Shown: positions 10,916 to 20,113, counted from the stretch's first letter. The stretch is DNA of 64,000 nucleotides from JAHCHG01 sp041745765 (GCA_041745765.1 JBGTIH010000048.1:1-64000), one strand, 5' to 3'. Program-made: numbers and translations. The notes: a model not told the origin generated them from the letters alone.

Positions 10916-12121
10916 TTAATAATTGTTTAGGATTTCTTCAATTTTATCAACACTTCCTATTCGGCGGTAAACGGTGTTTGGCGACGGACACCAACCTTCT
11001 TTGCTTGCCCGATTCAAATCGTTCCAACCGATTCTTTTACCGAGTTTTTGCCGAAGTTTTCTGAGCCGTTTGATAATCTCGCGGTCTGTGTATTCTTTCG
11101 GTTTTAAAACTTCAAAACCCGCTGCTTCGTAAGCTTTCGGCAAACTACCGAAATTATTCACAAAAATCTGGACGCTTGCCGTTTCTCCGGCGGCGCAGGC
11201 ACGCACAATATCGCGGTCAGTCGGTCGTTTGCCTAGTTTTTCTCCTAATTTTTTTAGCTGTTCGAGAAGCTCGGTTTTTGTAAATTTTTGCCAAGGAGTA
11301 TTTAAGATACGCGCCGCTTTTCGCGCCTTGCTGAGCGTTCCGAATTCATTCATATATTGTTTCAGAGAAGGGCGAACGTCTTTCTTATAATTTTTTTCGA
11401 TGTCGGCGTGGCGCGGAATACGACCGAGTTTTCGTTCCAGTTTTCGCAGCTGTTCGCATAATTCATCCCGTGAATATTGCCGCGCACGCGGAAGATATTC
11501 GCCGTCTTTTTGACGCGGCAGATGCGAAAAATCGTCAAACGGATATTTTTTATTGACACCGGCGGCTTCAATCGCAGTAGGAATCGAACCGAATGCTTTA
11601 TCGAAATGATTTTTCGGCGAAACCAAACCTTTTTTCCGTGCTTCAACAATATCGCGGGCAAACATCGGACGATCAAATGATTTGGCAAGTTCTTTTATTT
11701 GGGCAAGCAATTTTTCTTTGTCAAATTCCTGTCTGTAATGCTGTTTCAATCTGGCGGCTTTGACCGCTTCGACATAGCTTCCGAAAACGGCGTAATAATT
11801 TTGCAAAGTATGCGATTTTTTCTGTTTTGACAATCGGGCAATATCGCTGGTTGTCGGCGTTTTGCCTAAAGTTTCGGCAATTTCCCGAAGTTCTGCAATC
11901 AACCTTTTCTCGTCCGGCAAAATATCTAACTTCGGCGCGTAAGATTTTTTTCTTTTCCGATAAACCGCACCGACACGAAAAAATCTCTGACAATCGCGGC
12001 AATAATAACGCTGTATTTTGTTTTTGCCGACAAGCCCGCCTTTATTCGTGCGCTTACCGCCGCAATAATTACACGGAAATCTTTTTATCGTCAAATCAAT
12101 TGGATATGCCATTTTATACAC
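10916..12121 (-). CDS. InsA-like zinc ribbon with five HNH-associated repeats
   Basis: 401-residue probable DNA-binding protein. Residues 17-44 form a zinc ribbon with C17-x2-C20 and C41-x2-C44 and a Y-Y-C-R-D-C-Q-R-F-F ending, much like the N-terminal ribbon of IS1-type InsA. Five tandem repeats of about 50 residues follow (about 75-125, 139-190, 220-270, 288-340, 350-398), each with the pattern L-x2-L-x3-x-L-G-K-x-P-x2-x-D-I, then F-G-S-x3-A-x2-A-A. This is the 'homing endonuclease associated repeat' HTH that usually accompanies HNH nucleases. No HNH, GIY-YIG or DDE catalytic domain is present. The ORF may start at M1 or M4. It sits directly upstream of the SNF2 gene on the same strand. Confidence 0.75.
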   Translation of the reverse strand: MYKMAYPIDLTIKRFPCNYCGGKRTNKGGLVGKNKIQRYYCRDCQRFFRVGAVYRKRKKSYAPKLDILPDEKRLIAELREIAETLGKTPTTSDIARLSKQKKSHTLQNYYAVFGSYVEAVKAARLKQHYRQEFDKEKLLAQIKELAKSFDRPMFARDIVEARKKGLVSPKNHFDKAFGSIPTAIEAAGVNKKYPFDDFSHLPRQKDGEYLPRARQYSRDELCEQLRKLERKLGRIPRHADIEKNYKKDVRPSLKQYMNEFGTLSKARKAARILNTPWQKFTKTELLEQLKKLGEKLGKRPTDRDIVRACAAGETASVQIFVNNFGSLPKAYEAAGFEVLKPKEYTDREIIKRLRKLRQKLGKRIGWNDLNRASKEGWCPSPNTVYRRIGSVDKIEEILNNY

Positions 12122-12127
12122 TAAAAT

Positions 12128-12250
12128 TTATTGAACTTTTTGGATTTTCACACAAATTCCGCATTTCAAAAATTGCCCGTTGCTTTGTTTTGCTTTATGT
12201 TCGCCTTTTTCAACTCGGACGCGCCCGCCTTCTAAAAAGGTTTCGGCTTT
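12128..12250 (-). pseudogene. Relic of a second dihydropyrimidinase 3' end
   Basis: Reverse-strand translation gives 34 residues that align without gaps to the C-terminus of the intact dihydropyrimidinase at 14004, with 22 of 34 identical in my hand alignment (shared core G-E-H-K-x-K-Q and G-Q-F-L-K), plus a short different tail ending at TAA 12128-12130. In-frame TAA at 12251-12253 marks the upstream break. DNA similarity is also obvious but well below identity, so this is an old paralogue or ancient duplication and not a recent copy. It lies 7 bases upstream of the HNH-repeat ORF's first ATG. Confidence 0.75.
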
Positions 12251-12327
12251 TTAAGACGCTTTTAGTTTAGGTTTTCAAACTCTATTTTTGCTGCAAGCAG
12301 CGCGGTCATATCATTGTCTGACTCATT

Positions 12328-13994
12328 CTACAGCTCGAAAAACTTTTCGTATTCCGCTTTGTCTTTCGTCGCTCTGGCTTTGCCGAGTTGGGGGAGCGGA
12401 TAGAGCGAAGAAAGCGGCACTTCGCCGTGATTATTGAGAATTTTGTCGAATTCGCGCACGGAGGCTTTTGGTTTGTTCGATTGAAGATAAGCCAAACCTC
12501 TCAAATACTGCGGGTAGAATTCGGCGGCGCGTTCAAAGCGTTTGGTGATTTCCAGTTCTTCAATCGCTTCTTTGCCTTTACCCGATTGCAGGAGAATCGC
12601 GCCGCGAATCAGCGGCAGCCAGAGTTCGTTGAGCAAAGTGTCTTTCGGGCGTTCGGCGCGGAGTTCTTCTGCCAACGCATTTGCTTCTGATGATTGTCCG
12701 GCGCAGGTTAAGGCGAGAGCGGCGCGTGTCATCACATCTTTGCCGCGTTCTAAATTCAGGGCTTTGTTCGTCTGGGTTTTCAAAACGGTTTTTAGTTGAT
12801 TGTCCACGCCCGCCGGCAAACCGCCGGCAGAACTCCAAAAAACTATCCTGAGGGCTTGATCGGCGGCGAATCGGGAGGCAACTTCGCGCGCCTCGTTCCG
12901 GTTTGCCAGATCAACGTTGCGGCGCGAGAAATCCTGAACCGTTCGCCATTTGCCCTCGAAAGCCGCCGCGCCCGCCTGCAAATCGAGCGCGAGATATTCG
13001 TTGGGTCGCCCTGAGAACCATTTCAGATTTTCTGCCATCAACGCCGCGTCCTGTTCAATAAATCCGACCATAAAAAGTCGAACGTGAGAATTAACAGAGT
13101 CAAAATTTCTCTCAAACGCCTGACGGCAGGTTTCTTTGACTTCTTCAAAAAGACTCAGCGGCAGCAGCGATTCTGTCAGATTGGAATATAAAGTGGACGA
13201 CGCGAAAGCCGCCGAACTCAAACCTTCGCGGCAAATTGCCGCCGCCTTGTCAAACTGTCCGAGACGCAGATAACAGTCGGCAAGATTGGTAAATGGCGCG
13301 GAAATCAGAGAATAAGTCTTGCGCCAAAGTTCCAGCGCGACGATTGCCTTTTCCATCTCGCCGGTTACATATTTGTAGTAAAAATAACTGATCCGCAGTT
13401 TTTCGGCTTCGCCAACCGTTTCGCGCAGTTCAAAGGCTTTGGTTGCCATCTCCGCCTCCAATTTCCATTGATTCGTATTTGCGTACATCACCGCTAAACT
13501 CGAATAGACGATGGCGAATTCGGAATCGAATTCGAGAGCCCTTTGAAAAAACGGAATCGCTTCGAGCAGTCTGCCGCTTCTTTCCATTTCAAGCCCGAAT
13601 CTGTAAAACTTCAGGGCTTCAAACGATGATGTTGTTATTTCAAGCGGAAGGTCGTATTTTTGAATCGAACTCAAACTCTCGCCGAGCCTTTCCCTAATGC
13701 TGCTCGCCGCGCGTCCGAGCGCAGAGAGAATCTCTTCTATGGAATTTGCCTGTACATATTCGCGCCCAATGCTTTCTCCGCTGCGGGCATTGACCGCTTC
13801 GAGTGTCAGAAAATAAACTGCGCCTAAGTTACGGTAAATTTTTCGGGCAGGATTTTAATCGCGACCTTACGTCCAAGCCGCGTGTCTTCCGCCAGATAAA
13901 CTTCGCCCATTCCGCCTGCGCCGATTTTATTTAGAATTCGATAATGACCGAGCAAATATCCGTTTGCTAAATTGTTCGCCTTTTCGTCCGGCAT
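12328..13994 (-). pseudogene. TPR Ser/Thr protein kinase with kinase domain deleted
   Basis: Starting at ATG 13992-13994, the first 56 codons read as a kinase N-lobe: G-A-G-G-M-G-E-V-Y-L-A-E-D-T-R-L-G-R glycine loop and V-A-I-K-I-L-P-E-K-F, then TAG at 13824-13826. A different reverse frame opens around 13845 and continues without a stop through an N-A-R-S-G-E-S-I-G-R-E segment into the TPR region (ATG 13674, 448 residues, ends 12328). That TPR part carries repeats such as A-I-P-F-F-Q-R-A-L-E-F-D. The catalytic loop, DFG and the rest of the kinase (hundreds of residues in family members) are missing and the frames disagree. The 448-aa TPR ORF might still be translated alone, but its natural start is lost. 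Confidence 0.8.
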
Positions 13995-14003
13995 TTTTCG
14001 ACC

Positions 14004-15383
14004 TTAAATATTGACACAAGTTCCGCGCTTCAAAAACTGACCGTCGCCTTGCTTTCCTTTATGTTCGCCGTTTTCAATCACGACGCGTCCGCGTGACAGA
14101 ACGGTTTCGACTTTGCCTTTTACCTTCCAGCCTTCGTAGGATGAGTAATCAACATTCATATGTTCGTTTTCAACGCCGAAAGTGTGTTCGCGTTCCGGGT
14201 CGAAAATCACAATGTCGGCATCCGAACCGACGGCGATTGTGCCTTTTTTCGGAAACAACCCGAACATTTTCGCGGCGGCGGTCGAAGTCAGTTCGACAAA
14301 ACGATTCAGCGAGATTCGATTTTCGACAACTCCGCCGTTGTAAATCAGCGACATTCGATTTTCCACGCCGGGCGCACCGTTCGGGATTTTTGAGAAATCA
14401 TCCTTGCCCAATTCCTTCTGCTCCTTCATACAAAACGGGCAATGGTCGGTGGAAATGACCTGTAAATCGTCCATTTTCAAACCTTTCCACAAGTCCGCCT
14501 GATTGTGTTTTTCTCTGAGCGGCGGCGTCATCACAAATTTTGCGCCCTCAAAATCTTCGCCGTAATCTTCGATTGAATGAAAAAGATACTGCGGGCAGGT
14601 TTCGGCAAACGCTGGAATTCCTCGGTCGCGCGCTTCGCGGACTTGATTCAGCGCGTCGGTGCAGGACAAATGCACGATATAAACGGGCGATTCCGCCATT
14701 TCCGCAATTCGAATCGCGCGATGCACGCCTTCGGCTTCGGCAATCGTTGGGCGCGTCAGAGCATGATATTTCGGCGCGGTTCGCCCTTGCCCTAATGCGC
14801 GTTTGATAATTTCATTTATCACAATTCCGTTTTCCGCGTGCATACAAATCAATCCGCCGCGCTCGCCCGCCGCGCTCATCGCGCGAAAAATCGTTGCGTC
14901 GTCCGCCAGAAAAACGCCCGGATACGCCATAAAAAGTTTAAAGCTCGTGATGCCTTCGTCCATCAGGCGATACATCTCGCGCTCGTCGCCGTCTTCAAAT
15001 TCAGTCGTAATCAGGTGAAAACCGTAATCAATCGCGCATTTTCCTTCCGCTTTTTTATGCCACGCATCCACGCCCGCCGTCATCGCTTCGCCTTTCGTCT
15101 GCACGGCGAAATCAATAATCGTCGTCGTCCCGCCGAACGCCGCGGCGCGTGTTCCGGTAAAAAAATCATCCGACGAAGAAGTTCCGCCGAAGGGAAGTTC
15201 CATATGCGTATGCGGATCGATTCCGCCCGGAATGACGAGCTTTCCGCTTGCGTCAATCACTTTATCTGCTTCCATTTCGAGTGATTTTCCGATAACGGAA
15301 ACCTGTTCGTCTTCAATTAGAATATCGGCGCGGTAATCGTCAACCGCCGTTACGATTCGTCCGTGTTTGATTAGTGTTTTCAT
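14004..15383 (-). CDS. hydA: Dihydropyrimidinase (D-hydantoinase)
   Basis: Cytoplasmic zinc amidohydrolase, 459 residues, usual length. It opens the ring of dihydrouracil or dihydrothymine to N-carbamoyl-beta-alanine or its methyl derivative, and can act on hydantoins. Metal ligands H58 and H60 lie in G-G-I-D-P-H-T-H, the carbamylated bridging lysine is K149 in S-F-K-L-F-M-A-Y-P-G, later histidines appear in M-H-A-E and I-V-H-L-S, and D-H-C-P-F follows. The C-terminal F-L-K-R-G-T-C-V tail is typical. It is the second step of reductive pyrimidine degradation; the dehydrogenase (PreTA) and beta-ureidopropionase are not in this window. A relic of a second copy lies at 12.1 kb. Confidence 0.92.
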   Translation of the reverse strand: MKTLIKHGRIVTAVDDYRADILIEDEQVSVIGKSLEMEADKVIDASGKLVIPGGIDPHTHMELPFGGTSSSDDFFTGTRAAAFGGTTTIIDFAVQTKGEAMTAGVDAWHKKAEGKCAIDYGFHLITTEFEDGDEREMYRLMDEGITSFKLFMAYPGVFLADDATIFRAMSAAGERGGLICMHAENGIVINEIIKRALGQGRTAPKYHALTRPTIAEAEGVHRAIRIAEMAESPVYIVHLSCTDALNQVREARDRGIPAFAETCPQYLFHSIEDYGEDFEGAKFVMTPPLREKHNQADLWKGLKMDDLQVISTDHCPFCMKEQKELGKDDFSKIPNGAPGVENRMSLIYNGGVVENRISLNRFVELTSTAAAKMFGLFPKKGTIAVGSDADIVIFDPEREHTFGVENEHMNVDYSSYEGWKVKGKVETVLSRGRVVIENGEHKGKQGDGQFLKRGTCVNI

Positions 15384-15425
15384 AGATTTATCATCGTATT
15401 TCGCTTTATAACATTTCTAAAATCA

Positions 15426-16700
15426 TCAATTTGAATTTTCTTGGTTTTCGTCCTTTTCATTCGGATCATTTTCGTCGCCTTTGCGTTGCTGTTCGGCAAG
15501 AACGGTTTCGGCGGCTTCGGCGATTCTTTCTTCGATGTGTTCGCTCGGCGTTTCTTCCGGATGAACGTCTCCGGCGTGATAAAAATAGGAATCCTGATAA
15601 AGCTCGCGCAGGAATTTGAAAAAGACTTTTCCGATGGCGATTGCCGGAATTGCCAGAACAAAACCGAGCAGACCGAAGAGTTTGCCGCCGATCAGAAGTC
15701 CTAGAAAAACCGCCATCGGATGAAGATTGAGCCTGCCGCCCAGTATTCGCGGTGTCAAAACGTAGCCTTCCAGAGTTTGTACGGCGACGAAAACTCCGAT
15801 CACGGCGGCAATATCCCAAACGCCGCCGCCGGCAGCGAGCGTAAATCCGCTTGCCAGAACAATGCCGAGAACCGTTCCGATATACGGAACGGCATTGAGC
15901 AATCCGGCGATCAGAGCGATGCCCGCCCACGCTGGAACGCCGAGAAACCAGAATCCGACCGCATAACAAACCGCCATTATCAAACCGATGACGAGCTGCC
16001 CGCGCACGTAGGATTCCAGGATTCTGCCTGATTCGTCAAAAAGCCGGCTGAACGGATTGCGAAAGCGCGGCGGAATCCAATTTTCCAGAGAGTCGCGCCA
16101 TTTTTGGAAATCTATCAGAATATAAAAGACGAAAAAAGGCACGAGCAGCAGATCGAGTGAGGAAACAAGCAGTTGTAAAATCGCCGTGCCGCCGCCGTTG
16201 ACGGTAACTTTTCCTTTTTCGTCCACGGTTGTGGTTCCCATATTATCGTTGTAAAATTTTACCGGATCACTTAAAAATTGCTGGATCTTTTCTCCCGCAA
16301 CGCGTTCCAGCGCGGGTGAGTAACGCCTCAAAAACTCTCTCTGCATGGCGGCGTTTTCCTCCGTAAAATTTTCGGAGATTTTTTGTCCGGCTTTTGTGCT
16401 TTCAGCCCAGAGATCCGGAACGACATAAGCGAAAAATGCGACAATCGCCAGTGTGACGATCAGTATCGCCGTCAGTGCTGAAACCGCTCTGGAAAGTCCC
16501 AGTTTTTCGCCCTGCATAACAATCGGGTTGAGCAGGTAAGCGAGCGCAAACGAAGCCAGAACCGGAACGATCGCCACGCTTCCGACAACGTAGATAAAAT
16601 ATAAAACCAAGACCGAGACAATAACCGTCGGAACCCAGCGCAGCCACCAATACGGCAGACGCTCTTCGGGCGGTTTTGATTTAAAAAAGACTCTTTTCAT
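15426..16700 (-). CDS. AI-2E family transporter (PerM-like)
   Basis: 424-residue inner-membrane protein with about seven to eight hydrophobic segments in the AI-2E/PerM arrangement: two to three N-terminal helices, a soluble stretch of about 100 residues with amphipathic helices, then a helix block containing Y-V-R-G-Q, N-A-V-P-Y-I-G and L-N-L-H-P-M-A-V-F-L-G-L-L-I-G-G. These three motifs are diagnostic. Family members export small molecules (autoinducer-2) or act as Na+/H+ antiporters; the substrate here cannot be decided. The C-terminal ~50 residues are very acidic (D-P-N-E-K-D-E-N-Q-E-N). The stop is about 40 bases from the dihydropyrimidinase start, so read-through transcription is possible. 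Confidence 0.85.
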   Translation of the reverse strand: MKRVFFKSKPPEERLPYWWLRWVPTVIVSVLVLYFIYVVGSVAIVPVLASFALAYLLNPIVMQGEKLGLSRAVSALTAILIVTLAIVAFFAYVVPDLWAESTKAGQKISENFTEENAAMQREFLRRYSPALERVAGEKIQQFLSDPVKFYNDNMGTTTVDEKGKVTVNGGGTAILQLLVSSLDLLLVPFFVFYILIDFQKWRDSLENWIPPRFRNPFSRLFDESGRILESYVRGQLVIGLIMAVCYAVGFWFLGVPAWAGIALIAGLLNAVPYIGTVLGIVLASGFTLAAGGGVWDIAAVIGVFVAVQTLEGYVLTPRILGGRLNLHPMAVFLGLLIGGKLFGLLGFVLAIPAIAIGKVFFKFLRELYQDSYFYHAGDVHPEETPSEHIEERIAEAAETVLAEQQRKGDENDPNEKDENQENSN

Positions 16701-16856
16701 TATTTGTGCAGATTTAACAACGATTTATATTTAATTGTAAAATTCAATGTGTTTAATATTAGTCGGGTGAAGATTTCTGCAACAGCAAAAATTTAACCAA
16801 TTTTAAGGAAAAATCAATCTCGCTATAAAGTAAATTTTCAAAATTTCATTCTTGTA

Positions 16857-17141
16857 TTATGCCGCTAGATTAACTTCCTGTTTGTTATCTGCGCCTTTTC
16901 TCGATCTGAATTTTTTTAGTGCGAGTTCTTTCGCTTCTTCCTGACTCAAATCCTGACGCAAGCCTTGACCGATATAGAGTTTAAGCAACGCTTTGAGCGG
17001 CAAGTCTTTTTCTTTCGCTTTTTTTCCCAAAACTTCGAGCGTGTCAGCAGATATTTCTAACTCGACAATTTTTGTTTCACGCGGGTAAAATTTCAAACTG
17101 AAACCTTCTTCCGTAATTAATTCTTTTTTATCTTTCTTCAT
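16857..17141 (-). CDS. brnA: BrnA-like antitoxin
   Basis: 94-residue protein from ATG 17139-17141 (M-K-K-D-K-K-E). This start is preferred to the in-frame ATG at 17210, which would overlap the toxin for most of its length. It overlaps the toxin frame by 14 bases, typical of toxin-first type II pairs. The region I-V-E-L-E-I-S-A-D-T-L-E-V-L-G-K-K-A resembles the ribbon-helix-helix of BrnA-type antitoxins, with L-K-A-L-L-K-L-Y-I as the second helix. It would neutralise BrnT and autorepress the operon (known for the family). The gene itself is intact. Confidence 0.65.
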   Translation of the reverse strand: MKKDKKELITEEGFSLKFYPRETKIVELEISADTLEVLGKKAKEKDLPLKALLKLYIGQGLRQDLSQEEAKELALKKFRSRKGADNKQEVNLAA

Positions 17142-17422
17142 ACTCTTTTTTTTCCTGCGAATTTGCCCGACGTGCCGAGATGATTCTCGTCCGAACTTCG
17201 CGTTCGACAAACACGACTAATAAAATCCGATTCAACATCGAATAACCGATGACATATTCCCGAAATTCTCCTTCGACTGAAGCGTCGCCGAATCGGTTTT
17301 CGGGATCAAAGAAAGCTTCCGCCGCTTCTTCAAATTTTACATTGTGTTTGCGAAGATTGACAGCGTAATTTTTCCTCGTCCCACTCAAATTCGATGCCCT
17401 TGAGCTCAAAAAGTTTATCCAT
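17128..17422 (-). pseudogene. brnT: BrnT-like toxin with frameshift in an A-run
   Basis: From ATG 17420-17422 the reverse strand reads M-D-K-L-F-E-L-K-G-I-E-F-E-W-D-E-E-K and then leaves the family pattern; shifting one base at the run of five A (T at 17369-17373) restores N-Y-A-V-N-L-R-K-H-N-V-K-F-E-E-A and continues to E-Y-E-E-R at 17128. One additional A would give a continuous ~98-residue BrnT with the canonical F-E-W-D, K-H-N-V-x-F-E-E-A and S-A-R-R-A motifs. BrnT is a RelE-fold ribonuclease. Either the toxin is inactivated or one base is missing from the assembly. Confidence 0.75.
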
Positions 17423-17425
17423 AAA

Positions 17426-18730
17426 TCAAATGACCGCAAAACCTTTATCCAAAGCCGCGATCAATTCATCAACATTATCTTTGGTCGAATTGAGCATCAT
17501 TCCCGTGCGGATAACATTGCCGTAAAGTCCGCCTTTGCCTATAAGAACGCCTTGCCGCCTTGTTTCTTCAAAGACTTTCAAAACTGCTTCCGGCGCAGGC
17601 TCTTTGGTTTCACGAGATTTTACCAATTCGATGCCCTGCATCAAACCCATTCCGCGCACATCGCCGATAACTTCGTATTTTTCCTTTAATTCGTTGAGTT
17701 TTTCGCCGAGATAATCGCCGACCGTTTTGCAATTCGAGCGCAAATCTTCGTCTTCGATCATTTTGATAACTGCAAGCGCGGCGGCGGTCGAAACGGGATT
17801 TCCGCCGAATGTTGCAAAGGTCAAGCCCGGAAATTTGTCGGCGACTTCCGAAGTGGCAATCGTCCAGCCTACGGGAACGCCGTTTGCCATTCCTTTGGCG
17901 GAAGTCATAATATCGGGCTGGGCGTCCCATTGTTCGATGCCGAACCATTTATCGCCGGTTCTGCCCCAACCGGTTTGCACTTCGTCGGAAATGCAGAGTC
18001 CGCCGTAATTTCGCGCAATTTCATAAGCGCGTTCAAAATAACCTGCGGGCGGCACGATAAAACCGCCGACTCCCAAAATCGGTTCAGCCATAAACGCGGC
18101 GATTTCGCCGACGGTCGTTGTCTGGATCAATTCTTCGATGTCGTTGGCACAAGCCAGACCGCAATTGTCGGGCGTAACTTTGAACGGGCAGCGGTAACAA
18201 TACGGCGCGTGCGCGTGTACGACACCGGCAACCTGCGAGGCGATCGGTTTCCACGTCGAATGTCCGACCGATGAAAGCGCGGTTGCCGAACGTCCCGAAT
18301 AACTGTGGCGCAAAACGACGATTTCTTGTCGTCCGGTTGCGAGTTTTGCCGCCAGAATCGCCGTATCGTCGGCTTCGGTTCCGCTCGAAGTGAAAAACGA
18401 CTTTTTTAAATCCCCCGGCGTAATTTCCGCCAGTTTTTCCGCCAGATTCGATTGATTTTCATTGGCATAAAGCGCGGAAGTATGTTGGAGTTTTCGGGTT
18501 TGTTCGATTATCGCTTCATTAATTCGCGGATTCGCGTGTCCGACGCTGACCGTTAAAACGCCGCCGAAGCAATCGAGATATTTATTTCCCGCATCGTCCC
18601 AGACATATTCGCCTTCGCCTTTGACCAGAGCAACTGGTTCCTGATAATAGGTGGCGACCGCCGGGAAAAGAAACTCTTTATGTTTGCGAACAGCTTCGGA
18701 GATCGTTGTTTTATGTTCTGTTGGATTCAT
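17426..18730 (-). CDS. Class III omega-aminotransferase (AGXT2-like)
   Basis: 434-residue PLP enzyme from ATG 18728-18730 (M-N-P-T-E-H). The longer ORF start at 18814 adds 28 residues unlike the family. PLP-binding features: T-S-S-G-T-E-A at about 114-120, S-D-E-V-Q-T-G-W-G-R-T-G (D249) and the Schiff-base lysine K279 in S-A-K-G-M-A-N-G. It has a four-cysteine insert (C178, C181, C190, C194) in P-Y-C-Y-R-C-P-F-K, present in many AGXT2-like bacterial enzymes. Likely moves the amino group of beta-alanine or 3-aminoisobutyrate to pyruvate or glyoxylate, producing the semialdehyde used by MmsA at 1.6-3.1 kb (inference from family and context). It lies 4 bases upstream of the brnT start. Confidence 0.82.
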   Translation of the reverse strand: MNPTEHKTTISEAVRKHKEFLFPAVATYYQEPVALVKGEGEYVWDDAGNKYLDCFGGVLTVSVGHANPRINEAIIEQTRKLQHTSALYANENQSNLAEKLAEITPGDLKKSFFTSSGTEADDTAILAAKLATGRQEIVVLRHSYSGRSATALSSVGHSTWKPIASQVAGVVHAHAPYCYRCPFKVTPDNCGLACANDIEELIQTTTVGEIAAFMAEPILGVGGFIVPPAGYFERAYEIARNYGGLCISDEVQTGWGRTGDKWFGIEQWDAQPDIMTSAKGMANGVPVGWTIATSEVADKFPGLTFATFGGNPVSTAAALAVIKMIEDEDLRSNCKTVGDYLGEKLNELKEKYEVIGDVRGMGLMQGIELVKSRETKEPAPEAVLKVFEETRRQGVLIGKGGLYGNVIRTGMMLNSTKDNVDELIAALDKGFAVI

Positions 18731-18858
18731 AATTTTTTTAATACCCGCAAAATTTTTTAGTGTTAAATCTTTACTTATTGTAACGCAAAAAGCAACAGGA
18801 ATTTTTTCACGCATTAATTAAACTCGGCTCTAAAAAAAAGCCAATCGTTTATAAATTG

Positions 18859-20052
18859 CTAGCCCGCGCCGATAACACCGAAATATTTCAAAATCGTTTG
18901 AATGCTGAACGCGATCATTACTAAAACGACCAGCCAACCCGTAATTTGCAGCCAGAGCGGATGTTTGTAATCGCCGACGATTTTCGATTTTCTGGAAGCG
19001 ATCAGAATCAGAGCCAGCCCGACGGGAAGAATAAACCCGTTGATAGTTCCGGCTAAAATCAGAAGTTGGACAGGTTTCGGATTGAACCAAAAGAAAACGG
19101 TCGAAAACAAAATAAAGCTGATGACCAAATAATTATTGTGTTTTTCCAGGTTTTTGTTAAAAGTTTTGATAAACGAAACTGATGTGTAAGCCGCGCCGAT
19201 GACCGAAGTGATCGCCGCCGACCACATCACCACGCCGAAGATTTTGTAACCGATATTTCCCGCCGCATTTTGAAAAACCGACGCGGGCGGATTATTCGGG
19301 TCAATCGAAAAACCGAGCGCGATCACGCCGAAAGCCGCAAGAAATAAAAGAAATCTGATGAGCGCCGTCAGCAAAATTCCGACAGTTGCGCTTCGTGTAA
19401 CTTCCGTTAGGGATTCTTTGCCTGAAATTCCCGCGTCAATCAGACGGTGCGCTCCGGCAAATGTGATATAACCACCGACCGTTCCGCCAACCAATGTGAC
19501 GACCATCAGCGCGTCAATTCTTTCAGGATAAAAAGTGCGAAAAACGGCTTCGCCGAGCGGCGGTTTTGAGGAAAAAACAACATAAATTATCAAGCCGAGC
19601 ATAACGAAACCCAGTATTTTGACAATAAAATCCAGAGCTTTTCCGGCATCTTTGAGAAGAAAAATCGAAATCCCGACCGCTGCGCTGATCACTGCACCGT
19701 ATTTGACATCTAAACCGAAAATTACGTTTAATCCCAAACCCGCGCCCGCGATATTTCCGATATTAAACGCCAGACCGCCGAAAACGATGAGCGCGGCTAA
19801 AATATATCCGCTGCCGAAAATCGTTTCATTCGCCACATCCTGTGCCCGTTTTTCGCTGACGGTCAAAACGCGCCAGATATTTAATTGAGCGAAAATGTCC
19901 AGAATCACCGACAGCAAAATGACAAAACCGAAACTCGCCGCTAAAACTGAAGTAAATTGCGCCGTCTGCGTCAAAAATCCCGGACCGACCGCCGAAGTCG
20001 CCATCAAAAAAGCCGCGCCGAGAATCACCGATGAAAGCGAAGTTTTCTTCAT
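18859..20052 (-). CDS. Nramp-related transporter (YcsG-like)
   Basis: About 397 residues, eleven hydrophobic segments, beginning at M-K-K-T-S-L-S (ATG 20050-20052; an upstream ATG at 20070 is possible). TM1 carries S-A-V-G-P-G-F-L-T-Q-T-A, related to Nramp but without the D-P-G-N metal site, and TM6 has no M-P-H-N. In Bacillus subtilis a comparable Nramp-like gene, ycsG, lies in the ycsF-kipI-kipA (pxpA-B-C) locus. The gene order here is the same set, so I infer a role with 5-oxoproline, perhaps uptake of 5-oxoproline or its cation partner, not metal import. Membrane protein, likely inner membrane. Confidence 0.75.
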   Translation of the reverse strand: MKKTSLSSVILGAAFLMATSAVGPGFLTQTAQFTSVLAASFGFVILLSVILDIFAQLNIWRVLTVSEKRAQDVANETIFGSGYILAALIVFGGLAFNIGNIAGAGLGLNVIFGLDVKYGAVISAAVGISIFLLKDAGKALDFIVKILGFVMLGLIIYVVFSSKPPLGEAVFRTFYPERIDALMVVTLVGGTVGGYITFAGAHRLIDAGISGKESLTEVTRSATVGILLTALIRFLLFLAAFGVIALGFSIDPNNPPASVFQNAAGNIGYKIFGVVMWSAAITSVIGAAYTSVSFIKTFNKNLEKHNNYLVISFILFSTVFFWFNPKPVQLLILAGTINGFILPVGLALILIASRKSKIVGDYKHPLWLQITGWLVVLVMIAFSIQTILKYFGVIGAG

Positions 20053-20113
20053 AAAATAATGATTTGCCAAATGCTTTTATAATTTTCTAAATAACCGTCC
20101 AAAATCAAATGAA

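Noticed and set aside
11827..12270. Plus-strand open frame of 147 codons
   Set aside because: Overlaps the start of the HNH-repeat gene and the dihydropyrimidinase relic on the other strand; no motif or signal sequence that is convincing.
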